64,000 bases of DNA from JBCBSZ01 sp039818945 (GTDB taxonomy: Bacteria; Actinomycetota; Acidimicrobiia; Acidimicrobiales; Poriferisodalaceae), in the NCBI GenBank assembly GCA_039818945.1, contig JBCBSZ010000010.1, positions 1-64,000 on the forward strand, in the 5' to 3' direction. The position numbers were made by a program, and so were the translations under genes. The notes under the pieces are model-generated. The model was given only the letters and a program-made list of their open reading frames with translations. It had not been told where the DNA came from and ran no database searches. Positions 26,419 to 33,486 of the stretch are shown here, piece by piece. Positions within the stretch are counted from its first letter, which is position 1. Each line of letters begins with the position of its first letter.

Positions 26419-26533
26419 TCTCGGCCCGGGCGGGGCCCCAACCCCGCCCTCCTCCCGAGGTCCTCGGCCCTGGTCGGCGGCTCCGCCGCATCGGGTGCCT
26501 GCGGCCGGGCCGTCGTTCTCGGCCCGGGCGGGG
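26419..26533 (+). repeat. 17-bp direct repeat in a noncoding gap
   Basis: TCTCGGCCCGGGCGGGG occurs at 26419-26435 and again at 26517-26533, 98 bases apart, within the 185-base gap (26417-26601) before the enoyl-CoA hydratase gene. The first copy contributes the left arm of the hairpin above; the second lacks the matching right arm. The rest of the gap holds nothing I can name. Confidence 0.5.
26428..26449 (+). terminator. 8-bp hairpin after the 86-residue gene
   Basis: GGGCGGGG (26428-26435) pairs with CCCCGCCC (26442-26449) across a 6-base loop, 11 bases after the stop codon. It is a GC-rich hairpin without a T-run, plausible as a terminator. Confidence 0.5.
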
Positions 26534-26601
26534 ACCCGGGCGAGGCTCCCGACCACGTGACGGGCCAGACTGGCCCCGATCGATCACGGGGAGGGGCAAC
26601 G

Positions 26602-27426
26602 ATGGGACAGCGCGAGGTCGAGACGGGGACCGACGACCTGATCGGACATGTCGACGGAGCCGTCGGCGTCCTGGCCTTCAACCGGCCCGAGCGGCGCAAC
26701 GCCCTCTCCGAGGAGATGTACGACGGCTTCCGGCACGGCCTGGCCGAGCTGAGCGCCGACCCGGACGTGCGGGTGGTGATGATCACCGGCCGGGGCGGGG
26801 CCTTCTGCGCCGGCGGCGACGTCAAGGGCATGAACGAGCGGAACCGGGAGGGCGCCGGGCCGACGACCGAGGGGGCCGTCGATCGGCTGCGCCGCAACCA
26901 GCGCTCGGTGTCGGCGACGATCCACGAGCTCCCCGAACCGGTCATCGCCGCCCTGCCCGGACCGGCGGCCGGCGCCGGGTTGTCCATCGCGCTGGCCGCC
27001 GACCTGCGCATCGCCAGCGAGCGGGCCATCCTCGTCACCGCCTTCGCGAACGTCGGTGCCAGCGGCGACTTCGGCGGGAGCTGGTTCCTCACCCAGCTCG
27101 TCGGGCCGGCCAAGGCCCGCGAGCTGTACTTCCTCTCCGAGCGGCTCAGCGCCGCCGAGGCGCTGGACCTCGGGATCGTCAACCGCGTGCTGCCCGACGA
27201 CGGCTTCGACGAAGCGGCCCTCGAGCTCGCCCACGAGGTCGCCGGACGCCCACCGATCGCGCTCCGTCACATGAAGGAGAACCTCAACCGAGCGCTCGTC
27301 GCCGACCTGCGCACCTGCCTCGATGCCGAGGCGCAGGCGATGGTCCGCACGATGTCCACGGCCGACCACCGCGAGGCCGCCGCGGCCTTCGTGGAGAAGC
27401 GCTCCCCCCGCTTCGAGGGGCGCTGA
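26602..27426 (+). CDS. enoyl-CoA hydratase/isomerase family (crotonase)
   Basis: 274 residues. The oxyanion-hole segments are GGAFCAGGDVKGM and LPGPAAGAGLSIALAADLRI. At the position where hydratases carry a catalytic Glu the sequence reads GASGDFGGSWFLTQLVG, with Asp/Gly, as in PaaG-like and other crotonase subfamilies, so simple hydration is not certain. ATG 26602 follows GGGGAGGGG. It acts on an acyl-CoA in the cytoplasm; the neighbourhood gives no pathway. Confidence 0.87.
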   Translation: MGQREVETGTDDLIGHVDGAVGVLAFNRPERRNALSEEMYDGFRHGLAELSADPDVRVVMITGRGGAFCAGGDVKGMNERNREGAGPTTEGAVDRLRRNQRSVSATIHELPEPVIAALPGPAAGAGLSIALAADLRIASERAILVTAFANVGASGDFGGSWFLTQLVGPAKARELYFLSERLSAAEALDLGIVNRVLPDDGFDEAALELAHEVAGRPPIALRHMKENLNRALVADLRTCLDAEAQAMVRTMSTADHREAAAAFVEKRSPRFEGR

Positions 27427-27432
27427 GGACCG

Positions 27433-27984
27433 TCAGTCGAGCTGGACGGCCCGGTCGACCGCCGGCTGCTCGACGTCGACGGGCTCGTCGGCCGCCGCCG
27501 CGTCCAGCGACACCGAGCCGAGCTCCCGCAGCATGTCCATCGCCGCGGAACGTCCGGGGACGATGTGGCGGGCGGGGGTCGCGTCCGCGACCCGTGCCAC
27601 CATCTCCCGCAGCTCGCTGGGGTCGATCCGGCCGGTGAGGAGGTGCTCCGCCCCGAGCTCGCGGGCCGCCTCGGCGGCGGCGTCATCGCCGGTCAACACC
27701 ACCACGTGGTGCTCGGCGATCGCCGGCACGAGCAGGAGCCGCTCGACGAGCTCCAGGCCGTCGCCGGCGGGCAGGTGGACGTCGGCGACGACCACGTCGG
27801 GCCGATGCCGGACGGCCTGCCGCACCGCCGCACGCGCGGTGTACTCGACGACGACGTCGTGACCATCGCTGCGCAGGAGCGACGCCAGCGCGGCTGCGGC
27901 CAGCCGATCGGCCTCGACGACGAGCACCCTCGTCGTCGGCCGTTGGCCCTCGTCGTTCGCCGTCCCCAGGTCCCCGCCGCGCAC
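27433..27984 (-). CDS. degenerate response-regulator receiver protein
   Basis: 183 residues. A receiver domain spans about 19-130: the phospho-acceptor Asp is in DVVVADVHLP, and the Thr in VVVLTGDD is kept. The acidic pair after strand 1 is Glu-Ala rather than Asp-Asp (VLVVEADR), and the conserved Lys is lost (LLTGRID instead of LTKP). Normal phosphorylation is therefore doubtful. About 50 C-terminal residues have no known output domain. It follows a complete single-domain receiver gene and a heme oxygenase gene on the same strand. Confidence 0.75.
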   Translation of the reverse strand: MRGGDLGTANDEGQRPTTRVLVVEADRLAAAALASLLRSDGHDVVVEYTARAAVRQAVRHRPDVVVADVHLPAGDGLELVERLLLVPAIAEHHVVVLTGDDAAAEAARELGAEHLLTGRIDPSELREMVARVADATPARHIVPGRSAAMDMLRELGSVSLDAAAADEPVDVEQPAVDRAVQLD

Positions 27985-28039
27985 ACCGCACCATCGGCGG
28001 CAGCGCCGCGGATGTGAGCGATCGCTCGGCCGCGACCGG

Positions 28040-28474
28040 TCAGCTGACGACCGAGGGCGCCGCGGCGCCGCCCGGGCGCGGCGTCACACGCCACCACAGC
28101 CCCACCAGGTCGGCGAGCAGCTCGCGCAGGTCGTCGAGCTCGTCGGGCTTGTGGAGGTAGGCGGACGCACCCAGCTCGTAGGCCTGGGCCGCATCGTGCT
28201 CCAACGTCGAGCCCGAGAGCACCACGACCGGGATCGCGCGCAGCCGCTCGTCCTCGCCGAGGACGCGCTGCACCGCGTGGCCGTCCAGCCCCGGCATGCG
28301 GAGGTCGAGCACGACCAGGTGCGGGAAGTGCGCCCGCTTGGTCTTGTGCAGCTGCTCGATGGCCGCATCGGCCGTCTGGAAGATGCTCGCCTCGACGCCG
28401 TCGTGGGCCTTCAACAAACGGCGCATGATCTCGGCCTGGAGCGGGTCATCGTCGATGACCATCAGTCGGAGCAC
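28040..28474 (-). CDS. single-domain response regulator (Rcp1-like receiver)
   Basis: 144 residues and no output domain. All receiver residues are present: acidic pair in MVIDDDPLQAE, phospho-acceptor Asp in LVVLDLRMPGLDGH, Ser in VVVLSGSTLE and Lys in ASAYLHKPDELDD. Its pattern, with a short insertion before strand 3, fits the receivers that partner bacteriophytochromes. The start follows the heme oxygenase stop with no gap, so they share a transcript. The partner kinase is probably the phytochrome-like kinase 2.7 kb away; that is inference. Confidence 0.85.
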   Translation of the reverse strand: MLRLMVIDDDPLQAEIMRRLLKAHDGVEASIFQTADAAIEQLHKTKRAHFPHLVVLDLRMPGLDGHAVQRVLGEDERLRAIPVVVLSGSTLEHDAAQAYELGASAYLHKPDELDDLRELLADLVGLWWRVTPRPGGAAAPSVVS

Positions 28475-29071
28475 TCAGCCGACCTCCGCCACGACGCGAT
28501 CTCGTCGATCGTGGCTCGGCAGCGGTTCGGACCAGGGACCGGCTCCCAGCACGTCGCCCGCTCGGGTGAAGGCGAGCCGGGCGCCTCGGAGCAGGCCGTC
28601 GAAGGCCGGCTCGGGCCACCCGTCGAGCCAGCGGCGAACGACGGTCATCGTCGGCGACCCGGCCGCGGGAGCGGCGTTGAGGAAGGTCACCCCCTCGGTC
28701 CACGGCCGCGGGAGCGCACGGCCGACGGACGCGACGCCGAGGAGCGAGCCGGCGAGCACGTAGGTCGCCCCGGCGCGCTCCTGGTCGCCCAGCAGGCGGA
28801 GGGGTTCGCCGGGTGCGGTGGCGGTCGGCAGGCCGAGGCGGGCGAGGTCGACCGACAGGACGGCCGAGGTGGCCGCGATCGGGGCCGCGCCGGACGGGCC
28901 GTGGACGTCGCCGACGGCGCGTTCGATCTCGTCGAACAGGACGTGCCAACGCCGCAGCAGCTCGTGGAGCTCGGCGGGGCGGCGCAACGAGTCGGGCAGA
29001 CCCAGGCGCTGCTCGACCCCGTCGTGGAGGTCACGGGTCCCACCCCGCAGCCGGCGCGCCATCGTCTGCAT
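28475..29071 (-). CDS. heme oxygenase, BphO-like (biliverdin-producing)
   Basis: 198 residues. The proximal His16 lies in TRDLHDGVEQRLGLPDS, and the distal-helix signature GATYVLAGSLLGVASV matches bacterial heme oxygenases linked to bacteriophytochromes. The enzyme would open heme to biliverdin, CO and iron; biliverdin is the phytochrome chromophore. It is followed without gap by a receiver gene, the usual bphO neighbourhood, although the kinase is displaced and decayed. The distal pocket was not checked residue by residue. A TATCCT box lies 10 bases upstream of the ATG. Confidence 0.75.
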   Translation of the reverse strand: MQTMARRLRGGTRDLHDGVEQRLGLPDSLRRPAELHELLRRWHVLFDEIERAVGDVHGPSGAAPIAATSAVLSVDLARLGLPTATAPGEPLRLLGDQERAGATYVLAGSLLGVASVGRALPRPWTEGVTFLNAAPAAGSPTMTVVRRWLDGWPEPAFDGLLRGARLAFTRAGDVLGAGPWSEPLPSHDRRDRVVAEVG

Positions 29072-29081
29072 GATCTTCGGG

Positions 29082-29087
29082 AGGATA
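29082..29087 (-). promoter_or_regulatory. candidate -10 box, heme oxygenase-receiver operon
   Basis: On the reverse strand TATCCT (TAnnnT) lies 10 bases before the ATG of the heme oxygenase gene. It shares a 56-base divergent gap with the MetY promoter. Confidence 0.4.
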
Positions 29088-29115
29088 GATCAGCGGCCCC
29101 CCTCGCCGCCCCTCG

Positions 29116-29121
29116 TAGGAT
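29116..29121 (+). promoter_or_regulatory. candidate -10 box, leaderless metY
   Basis: TAGGAT is followed by 6 bases and then the GTG of the MetY-type gene. There is no Shine-Dalgarno sequence, and no SAM or SAH riboswitch is present in the short gap. Confidence 0.4.
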
Positions 29122-29127
29122 CGAGCC

Positions 29128-30414
29128 GTGAGCGACCGATCCTGGGGCTTCCGAACCCGAGCGCTGCACGCCGGCGGTCAGCCCGACTCGGCGACCGGTG
29201 CTCGGGCGGTGCCGATCTATCAGTCCACGAGCTTCGTCTTCGAGGACACGACCGACGCAGCCGACCTGTTCGCCCTCCAGAAGTACGGGACCATCTACAG
29301 CCGCATCGCCAACCCGACCGTCTCGGCGTTCGAGGAGCGCATGGCGAGCCTCGAACACGGGATCGGGGCCGTGGCGACGTCCAGCGGTCAGGCCGCGGAG
29401 TTCTGCTCCCTCACCGCGCTCGCCGGGTCGGGACACCACCTCGTCGCGACCGCCGGGCTCTACGGCGGCACCCACACCCTGCTCGACCACACGATGAGTT
29501 GGCTCGGGATCGACACGACGTTCGTCGCCGACGTGACCGCCGACCAGATCGCCGCGGCCATCCGACCCGAGACCAGGGCGGTCTACACCGAGATCATCGC
29601 CAACCCGAGCGGCGCCGTCGCCGACCTCGCGATGCTCGCCGACGTCGCCCACGCCCACGATCTGCCGCTCGTCGTCGACAACACGTTCGCCACGCCGTGG
29701 CTGTGCCAGCCGATCGAGCACGGCGCCGACATCGTCGTGCACTCGGCCACCAAGTTCCTCGGTGGGCACGGCACGTCGATCGGCGGGGTGGTGGTCGAGT
29801 CCGGTCGCTTCGACTGGGGCAACGGGCGCTTCCCCCACCTCACCGAGCCGTCGCCGACCTACAACGGGCTGCGCTGGGTCGACAACTTCGGCGAGTACGC
29901 GTTCTGCACGAAGCTCCGCTCCGAGCAGCTCCGCGACGTCGGTGCGTGCCTCTCGCCGTTCAACGCCTTCCTGCTGCTGCAGGGCATCGAGACCCTGCCG
30001 TTCCGGATGGATGCCCACGTCGCCAACGCCGAGGCCGTCGCCGCGTGGCTCGCCGAGCACCCCGACGTCGGTTGGGTCGAGTACGCCGGCCTGCCGGACT
30101 CGCCGCATCGACCGTTGGCCGAGCGCTACCTCCCCCGCGGCGCCGGAGCGATCTTCACGTTCGGTCTCCGGGGCGGCCGCGAGGCCGGGGCCCGGTTCAT
30201 CGAGGGCCTGCAGCTGGTCTCCCACCTCGCCAACGTGGGCGACGCCCGCACCCTCGTCATCCACCCGGCCTCCACGACCCACCAGCAGCTCTCCGACGAG
30301 GCGCTGGCGGCCAGCGGTGTCGGGGCCGACACGGTGCGCCTCTCGATCGGGCTCGAGGACGTCGACGACATCCTCTGGGATCTCGACCAGGCACTCGTCG
30401 GAGCGCGGGCATGA
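29128..30414 (+). CDS. metY: O-acetylhomoserine (thiol)-lyase type PLP enzyme (MetY family)
   Basis: 428 residues of the Cys/Met-metabolism PLP family. Evidence: YQSTSFVFEDTTDAADLF, YSRIANPTVSAFEERMASLE, the PLP lysine in VHSATKFLGGHGTSIGG, and HPASTTHQQLSDE. The length and motifs fit O-acetyl- or O-succinylhomoserine sulfhydrylase, which makes homocysteine (or methionine) from activated homoserine. A CoA-binding protein gene overlaps its stop by 4 bases, a pairing often seen with this enzyme. Discrimination from cystathionine gamma-synthase rests mainly on length and this context. Confidence 0.88.
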   Translation: MSDRSWGFRTRALHAGGQPDSATGARAVPIYQSTSFVFEDTTDAADLFALQKYGTIYSRIANPTVSAFEERMASLEHGIGAVATSSGQAAEFCSLTALAGSGHHLVATAGLYGGTHTLLDHTMSWLGIDTTFVADVTADQIAAAIRPETRAVYTEIIANPSGAVADLAMLADVAHAHDLPLVVDNTFATPWLCQPIEHGADIVVHSATKFLGGHGTSIGGVVVESGRFDWGNGRFPHLTEPSPTYNGLRWVDNFGEYAFCTKLRSEQLRDVGACLSPFNAFLLLQGIETLPFRMDAHVANAEAVAAWLAEHPDVGWVEYAGLPDSPHRPLAERYLPRGAGAIFTFGLRGGREAGARFIEGLQLVSHLANVGDARTLVIHPASTTHQQLSDEALAASGVGADTVRLSIGLEDVDDILWDLDQALVGARA

Positions 30415-30911
30415 GCGACGACCGCCCCCGCCCCGACGGGTGGGAACCCCCCGGTGCCGGCGAGCGCTACCGGCTGTTGGAGTCGTCGAGGACCATCGCC
30501 ATGGTCGGCGCGTCCTCGAACCCGGCCCGCGCGTCGAACTTCGTCGCCACGTACCTCCTGGGCAGCACCGACTTCGTGCTCCACCCCGTCAACCCGCGCG
30601 AGGACGAGATCCTCGGACGGCCCGCCGTCGCCTCGCTCGCCGATCTCGACGAGCCGCCCGACATCGTCGACGTGTTCCGCCGACCCGACGACTGTCCCGC
30701 GGTGGCCGAGGAGGCCGTCGCCGTGGGGGCCAAGGTCCTGTGGCTGCAGCTCGGCATCTGGAGCGCCGAGGCGGCGCAGATCGCCCTCGACGCCGGCCTC
30801 GATGTCGTCATGGACCGCTGCCTCAAGATCGAGCACGCCCGCTTCCACGGCGGGCTCCACCTCGCCGGCTTCGACACCGGGGTGATCAGCTCGCGGCGCG
30901 CCGGCCGCTGA
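30411..30911 (+). CDS. CoA-binding domain protein (YccU-like)
   Basis: 166 residues with one Rossmann CoA-binding domain: RTIAMVGASSNPARASNFVA at the nucleotide site, FVLHPVNPREDEILGRPAVA, and GAKVLWLQLGIWSAEAAQ. The catalytic domains of succinyl-CoA synthetase are absent. Such stand-alone proteins commonly sit next to O-acetylhomoserine sulfhydrylase, as here, where its ATG overlaps the metY stop. Its biochemical role is not established; a sensor of CoA or acyl-CoA status for methionine synthesis is a possibility. Confidence 0.85.
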   Translation: MSDDRPRPDGWEPPGAGERYRLLESSRTIAMVGASSNPARASNFVATYLLGSTDFVLHPVNPREDEILGRPAVASLADLDEPPDIVDVFRRPDDCPAVAEEAVAVGAKVLWLQLGIWSAEAAQIALDAGLDVVMDRCLKIEHARFHGGLHLAGFDTGVISSRRAGR

Positions 30912-30959
30912 GCACCCGCCGCGGGAAGGACCGGCCCGGCGCCGGGGTTGTCCCCCGCC

Positions 30960-31139
30960 ATGCTCGGTGAGCTCCTGCGCCCGCGGACCGACGGCGGTGC
31001 CCTCGTCCAGCTCATCGTCGTCCTGGCACTCGTCCCACCCGGCCTGTGGTGGGCCCGCCACGACGCCGAACGACGGTGGCTCGTGATCGGGCTCGCCGTC
31101 TTCGTGCTCAGCTGGTTCGCGCTCCGCACCTTGCACTGA
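30960..31139 (+). CDS. small two-span membrane protein
   Basis: 59 residues from ATG 30960 (an in-frame TTG lies at 30948). Two hydrophobic helices are visible: LVQLIVVLALVPPGLWWA and WLVIGLAVFVLSWFALR, joined by a short charged loop (RHDAERR). No ribosome site or known domain is apparent. It lies 48 bases after the CoA-binding gene and may be cotranscribed. The regular hydrophobic pattern favours a real protein. Confidence 0.5.
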   Translation: MLGELLRPRTDGGALVQLIVVLALVPPGLWWARHDAERRWLVIGLAVFVLSWFALRTLH

Positions 31140-31162
31140 ATCGGCGCACGGCGGGGCGCCGC

Positions 31163-32554
31163 TCAGGCGGAGGGCAGCTCGATGGTCCAGGTGGTGGCGA
31201 CCCCGGCCTCGGCGTCGAGCGTCACCCGCCCGCCGTGCAGCTCGATCAGGCGGCGGGCGAGCGCCGGACCGACGGTCACCTGGCTGCGGGTGCCGTCGGT
31301 CCACCGGAACGCCGAGATCTCCCGGAGCACACCCGGCCCGGCGTCGACGACGACGATCCGGCAGCCGCCGGCGACCATCGCCTCGGTCCGGACGTGGATG
31401 GTGATCGGCGTGGCCTGCCGGCGAACGGCGACGGAGTTCTCGACGATGATGCTCAGCGCCTGCGCGAGTCCCGGGCCGGCGACGGGGCGGAGCAGGCGAC
31501 CGTCCCGCTCGATCGTCACCGCGGCCAGCGAGGTGGTCCACGAGGCCTCGATCTGTGCCAACACCCGGTCGAGGTCGACCGGTTCGGGCTCGCCGACGAG
31601 CCCGGCGTCGATGAACTCGACGAGCCCGTCGAGCTGCTCGTTGGCCTGTCGAGCGGCCAGGTGCATCCGCCCGGTGAACGCGCGCAGGTCGTCATCGGCC
31701 GGGTCGTCGGGCACGGCGAGCAGTTCGGCGTAGTTGGCCACGGCGCGCAGCGGGCTCCGGAGGTCGTGACCGATCGCCTCGAGCACGTCGTGGGGATCAT
31801 CGTCGACGCGCGCGTCGTGGGCGCCCCGAGCCGCGAGATCGGCGACCAGGGTCGCCAACGCCTGGCGGGTCGCCGCCCCCGGTGCCGGGATCGCCTCGGC
31901 CGCGGAGCCGGTGACCTCGCCGCGGTGGCCGCCGCGGTAGCGGATGGGAACCGAGACGAGGGCGCCGAGCCCGGGTCCGACCAGCGAGCTCGGCGGCCGT
32001 GCGATGGCCGAGCAGGCGGCCTCGGGGTCGTCCATCCCCGGCGCGGCCGAGAGGTCCGGCACGACGTGCAGCTCCTCGGACCATCGCCGGGCCGCCCGAT
32101 CGACGTCGCTCCTCGGCGACGGCACGGTCAGGTCGTCGGACCGAACCCAACGTCGGTCGGGACCGTCGAAGGACCTCACCTCGACCGCGTCGAGTCCGAG
32201 GAAGCGGCCGACCGACGAGGCGACGACGTCGGCCGCGTCGGTCAACGTCTCCGCATCGCGGACCGCGCTGCGTTGCTCGTCCAACCAGCGCCGGACCGCC
32301 AACTCGTCGTCGATCACGGTGTCGACGTCGACGACGAGCGCCCCGTCGAACGCACGAACGACCGCCGTGACGTCACCCAGGCGCTGGACCGCATCGTGCC
32401 GGCCGAGATCGAGCGCCGGCCACCGGTCGATGACCTGGCTGCCGGACGGGAGCCACTCGGCCGAGCTGTCGCGGACGACCCCGTCGGCCTCGATCACGGC
32501 GACGAGACCGCCGGCGGGGATCGGGGCGGGGTCCACCGACAGATGCTCGCGCAC
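31163..32554 (-). CDS. histidine kinase with a decayed phytochrome-like PAS-GAF sensor
   Basis: 463 residues. The C-terminal half is a kinase: H-box His263 in AIGHDLRSPLRAVANYAELL, N-box IIVENSVAV, and a weak G1/G2 region. That H-box pattern is typical of phytochrome kinases. Residues 1-90 resemble the phytochrome PAS domain (IPAGGLVAVIEADG), but the chromophore-attaching Cys is absent (SVDPAP). Residues 100-245 resemble the GAF domain: PSPRSDVDRAARRW stands where phytochromes have PASDIPAQARALY, while the conserved His of the chromophore pocket is missing in ARPPSSLVGPGLGALVSV. There is no PHY domain. It converges on the small membrane-protein gene. Light sensing by the usual mechanism seems lost. 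Confidence 0.72.
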   Translation of the reverse strand: MREHLSVDPAPIPAGGLVAVIEADGVVRDSSAEWLPSGSQVIDRWPALDLGRHDAVQRLGDVTAVVRAFDGALVVDVDTVIDDELAVRRWLDEQRSAVRDAETLTDAADVVASSVGRFLGLDAVEVRSFDGPDRRWVRSDDLTVPSPRSDVDRAARRWSEELHVVPDLSAAPGMDDPEAACSAIARPPSSLVGPGLGALVSVPIRYRGGHRGEVTGSAAEAIPAPGAATRQALATLVADLAARGAHDARVDDDPHDVLEAIGHDLRSPLRAVANYAELLAVPDDPADDDLRAFTGRMHLAARQANEQLDGLVEFIDAGLVGEPEPVDLDRVLAQIEASWTTSLAAVTIERDGRLLRPVAGPGLAQALSIIVENSVAVRRQATPITIHVRTEAMVAGGCRIVVVDAGPGVLREISAFRWTDGTRSQVTVGPALARRLIELHGGRVTLDAEAGVATTWTIELPSA

Positions 32555-32637
32555 TTCGGGCCTGATGCGCTGACGTCATCGACACCGTGGTGCGGGTACC
32601 GTCGGGGTGCGCTGGGCGTGGGCGGGACGGAAGCGTG

Positions 32638-33486
32638 ATGAGCGACACTGGACGCATGTTCGAGCCGCGGCTGGTGCCCCTCACCGTGGGCGAGGTCGCA
32701 GACTGGATCTGCGTGCGCGACGGCGCGGTGCTGGTCCGAACCGACCGAGGTGGCGCGTTCCCCTCCGGTGCCCACCCGCCAGTGGAGGGCCAACGACACC
32801 ATCTCGGACTGCTCGCCGGGCGCTCGGTGTGGGCCGTCGACGTGACGCCCCCGGCCGACGACGACGGGGACGACGGGCTCGACCCCGATCTCGAGTGGGT
32901 CGGGCTGCGGGCGCTGTTCGGGCGCATCGACGACGGTGCCTGGGTCCTCGCCGGCCGGGCGCACCAGGTCATCGCCTGGGACCGCGACCACCGGTTCTGC
33001 GGGCGGTGCGGCAGCGAGACCCTGACCAGCGAGGAGGACCGGGCTCGGGTCTGCCCGTCGTGCGGCCTGCGGGCCTACCCCCGTCTGACGCCGGCGGTGA
33101 TCATGCTCATCCGGCGTGACGACGAGGTGCTGTTGGCCCACGGCCGCCAGTTCCCCGGGCGCTTCTACTCCGCGCTGGCCGGGTTCGTGGAGCCCGGCGA
33201 GGACCTCGAGGAGGCGGTCGCTCGTGAGGTCCGCGAGGAGGTCGGCATCGAGATCACCGACATCCGGTACTTCGGCAGCCAGCCGTGGCCGTTCCCGCAC
33301 TCGCTGATGATCGGGTTCACCGCTCGGTGGGCGTCCGGCGAGCTCGACATCGATCCGACCGAGATCGTCGACGCCGGGTGGTTCCGAGCCGACGACCTGC
33401 CCCCGGCACCGATCGGCGGGATGAGCATCGCCGGCTGGATGATGCAGGCCTGGCTCGACGGGCGCCTGGACGAGTCGGCCGCGTGA
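32638..33486 (+). CDS. nudC: NAD+ diphosphatase NudC (NADH pyrophosphatase)
   Basis: 282 residues. A four-Cys zinc ribbon (CGRCGS and CPSCGL) separates the N-terminal region from the Nudix domain, whose box is GFVEPGEDLEEAVAREVREE plus VGI. The NADH-specific SQPWPFPHSLM motif follows, which identifies NudC. It splits NAD(H) to NMN(H) and AMP and can remove NAD caps from RNA. ATG 32638 is used; TACCGT at 32597-32602 is a possible -10 box. The next gene overlaps its stop by 4 bases. Confidence 0.94.
   Translation: MSDTGRMFEPRLVPLTVGEVADWICVRDGAVLVRTDRGGAFPSGAHPPVEGQRHHLGLLAGRSVWAVDVTPPADDDGDDGLDPDLEWVGLRALFGRIDDGAWVLAGRAHQVIAWDRDHRFCGRCGSETLTSEEDRARVCPSCGLRAYPRLTPAVIMLIRRDDEVLLAHGRQFPGRFYSALAGFVEPGEDLEEAVAREVREEVGIEITDIRYFGSQPWPFPHSLMIGFTARWASGELDIDPTEIVDAGWFRADDLPPAPIGGMSIAGWMMQAWLDGRLDESAA

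Noticed and set aside
27985..28039. Possible extra small gene between the two receiver genes
   Set aside because: Only 55 bases with no start/ribosome-site combination; it is simply the intergenic gap.
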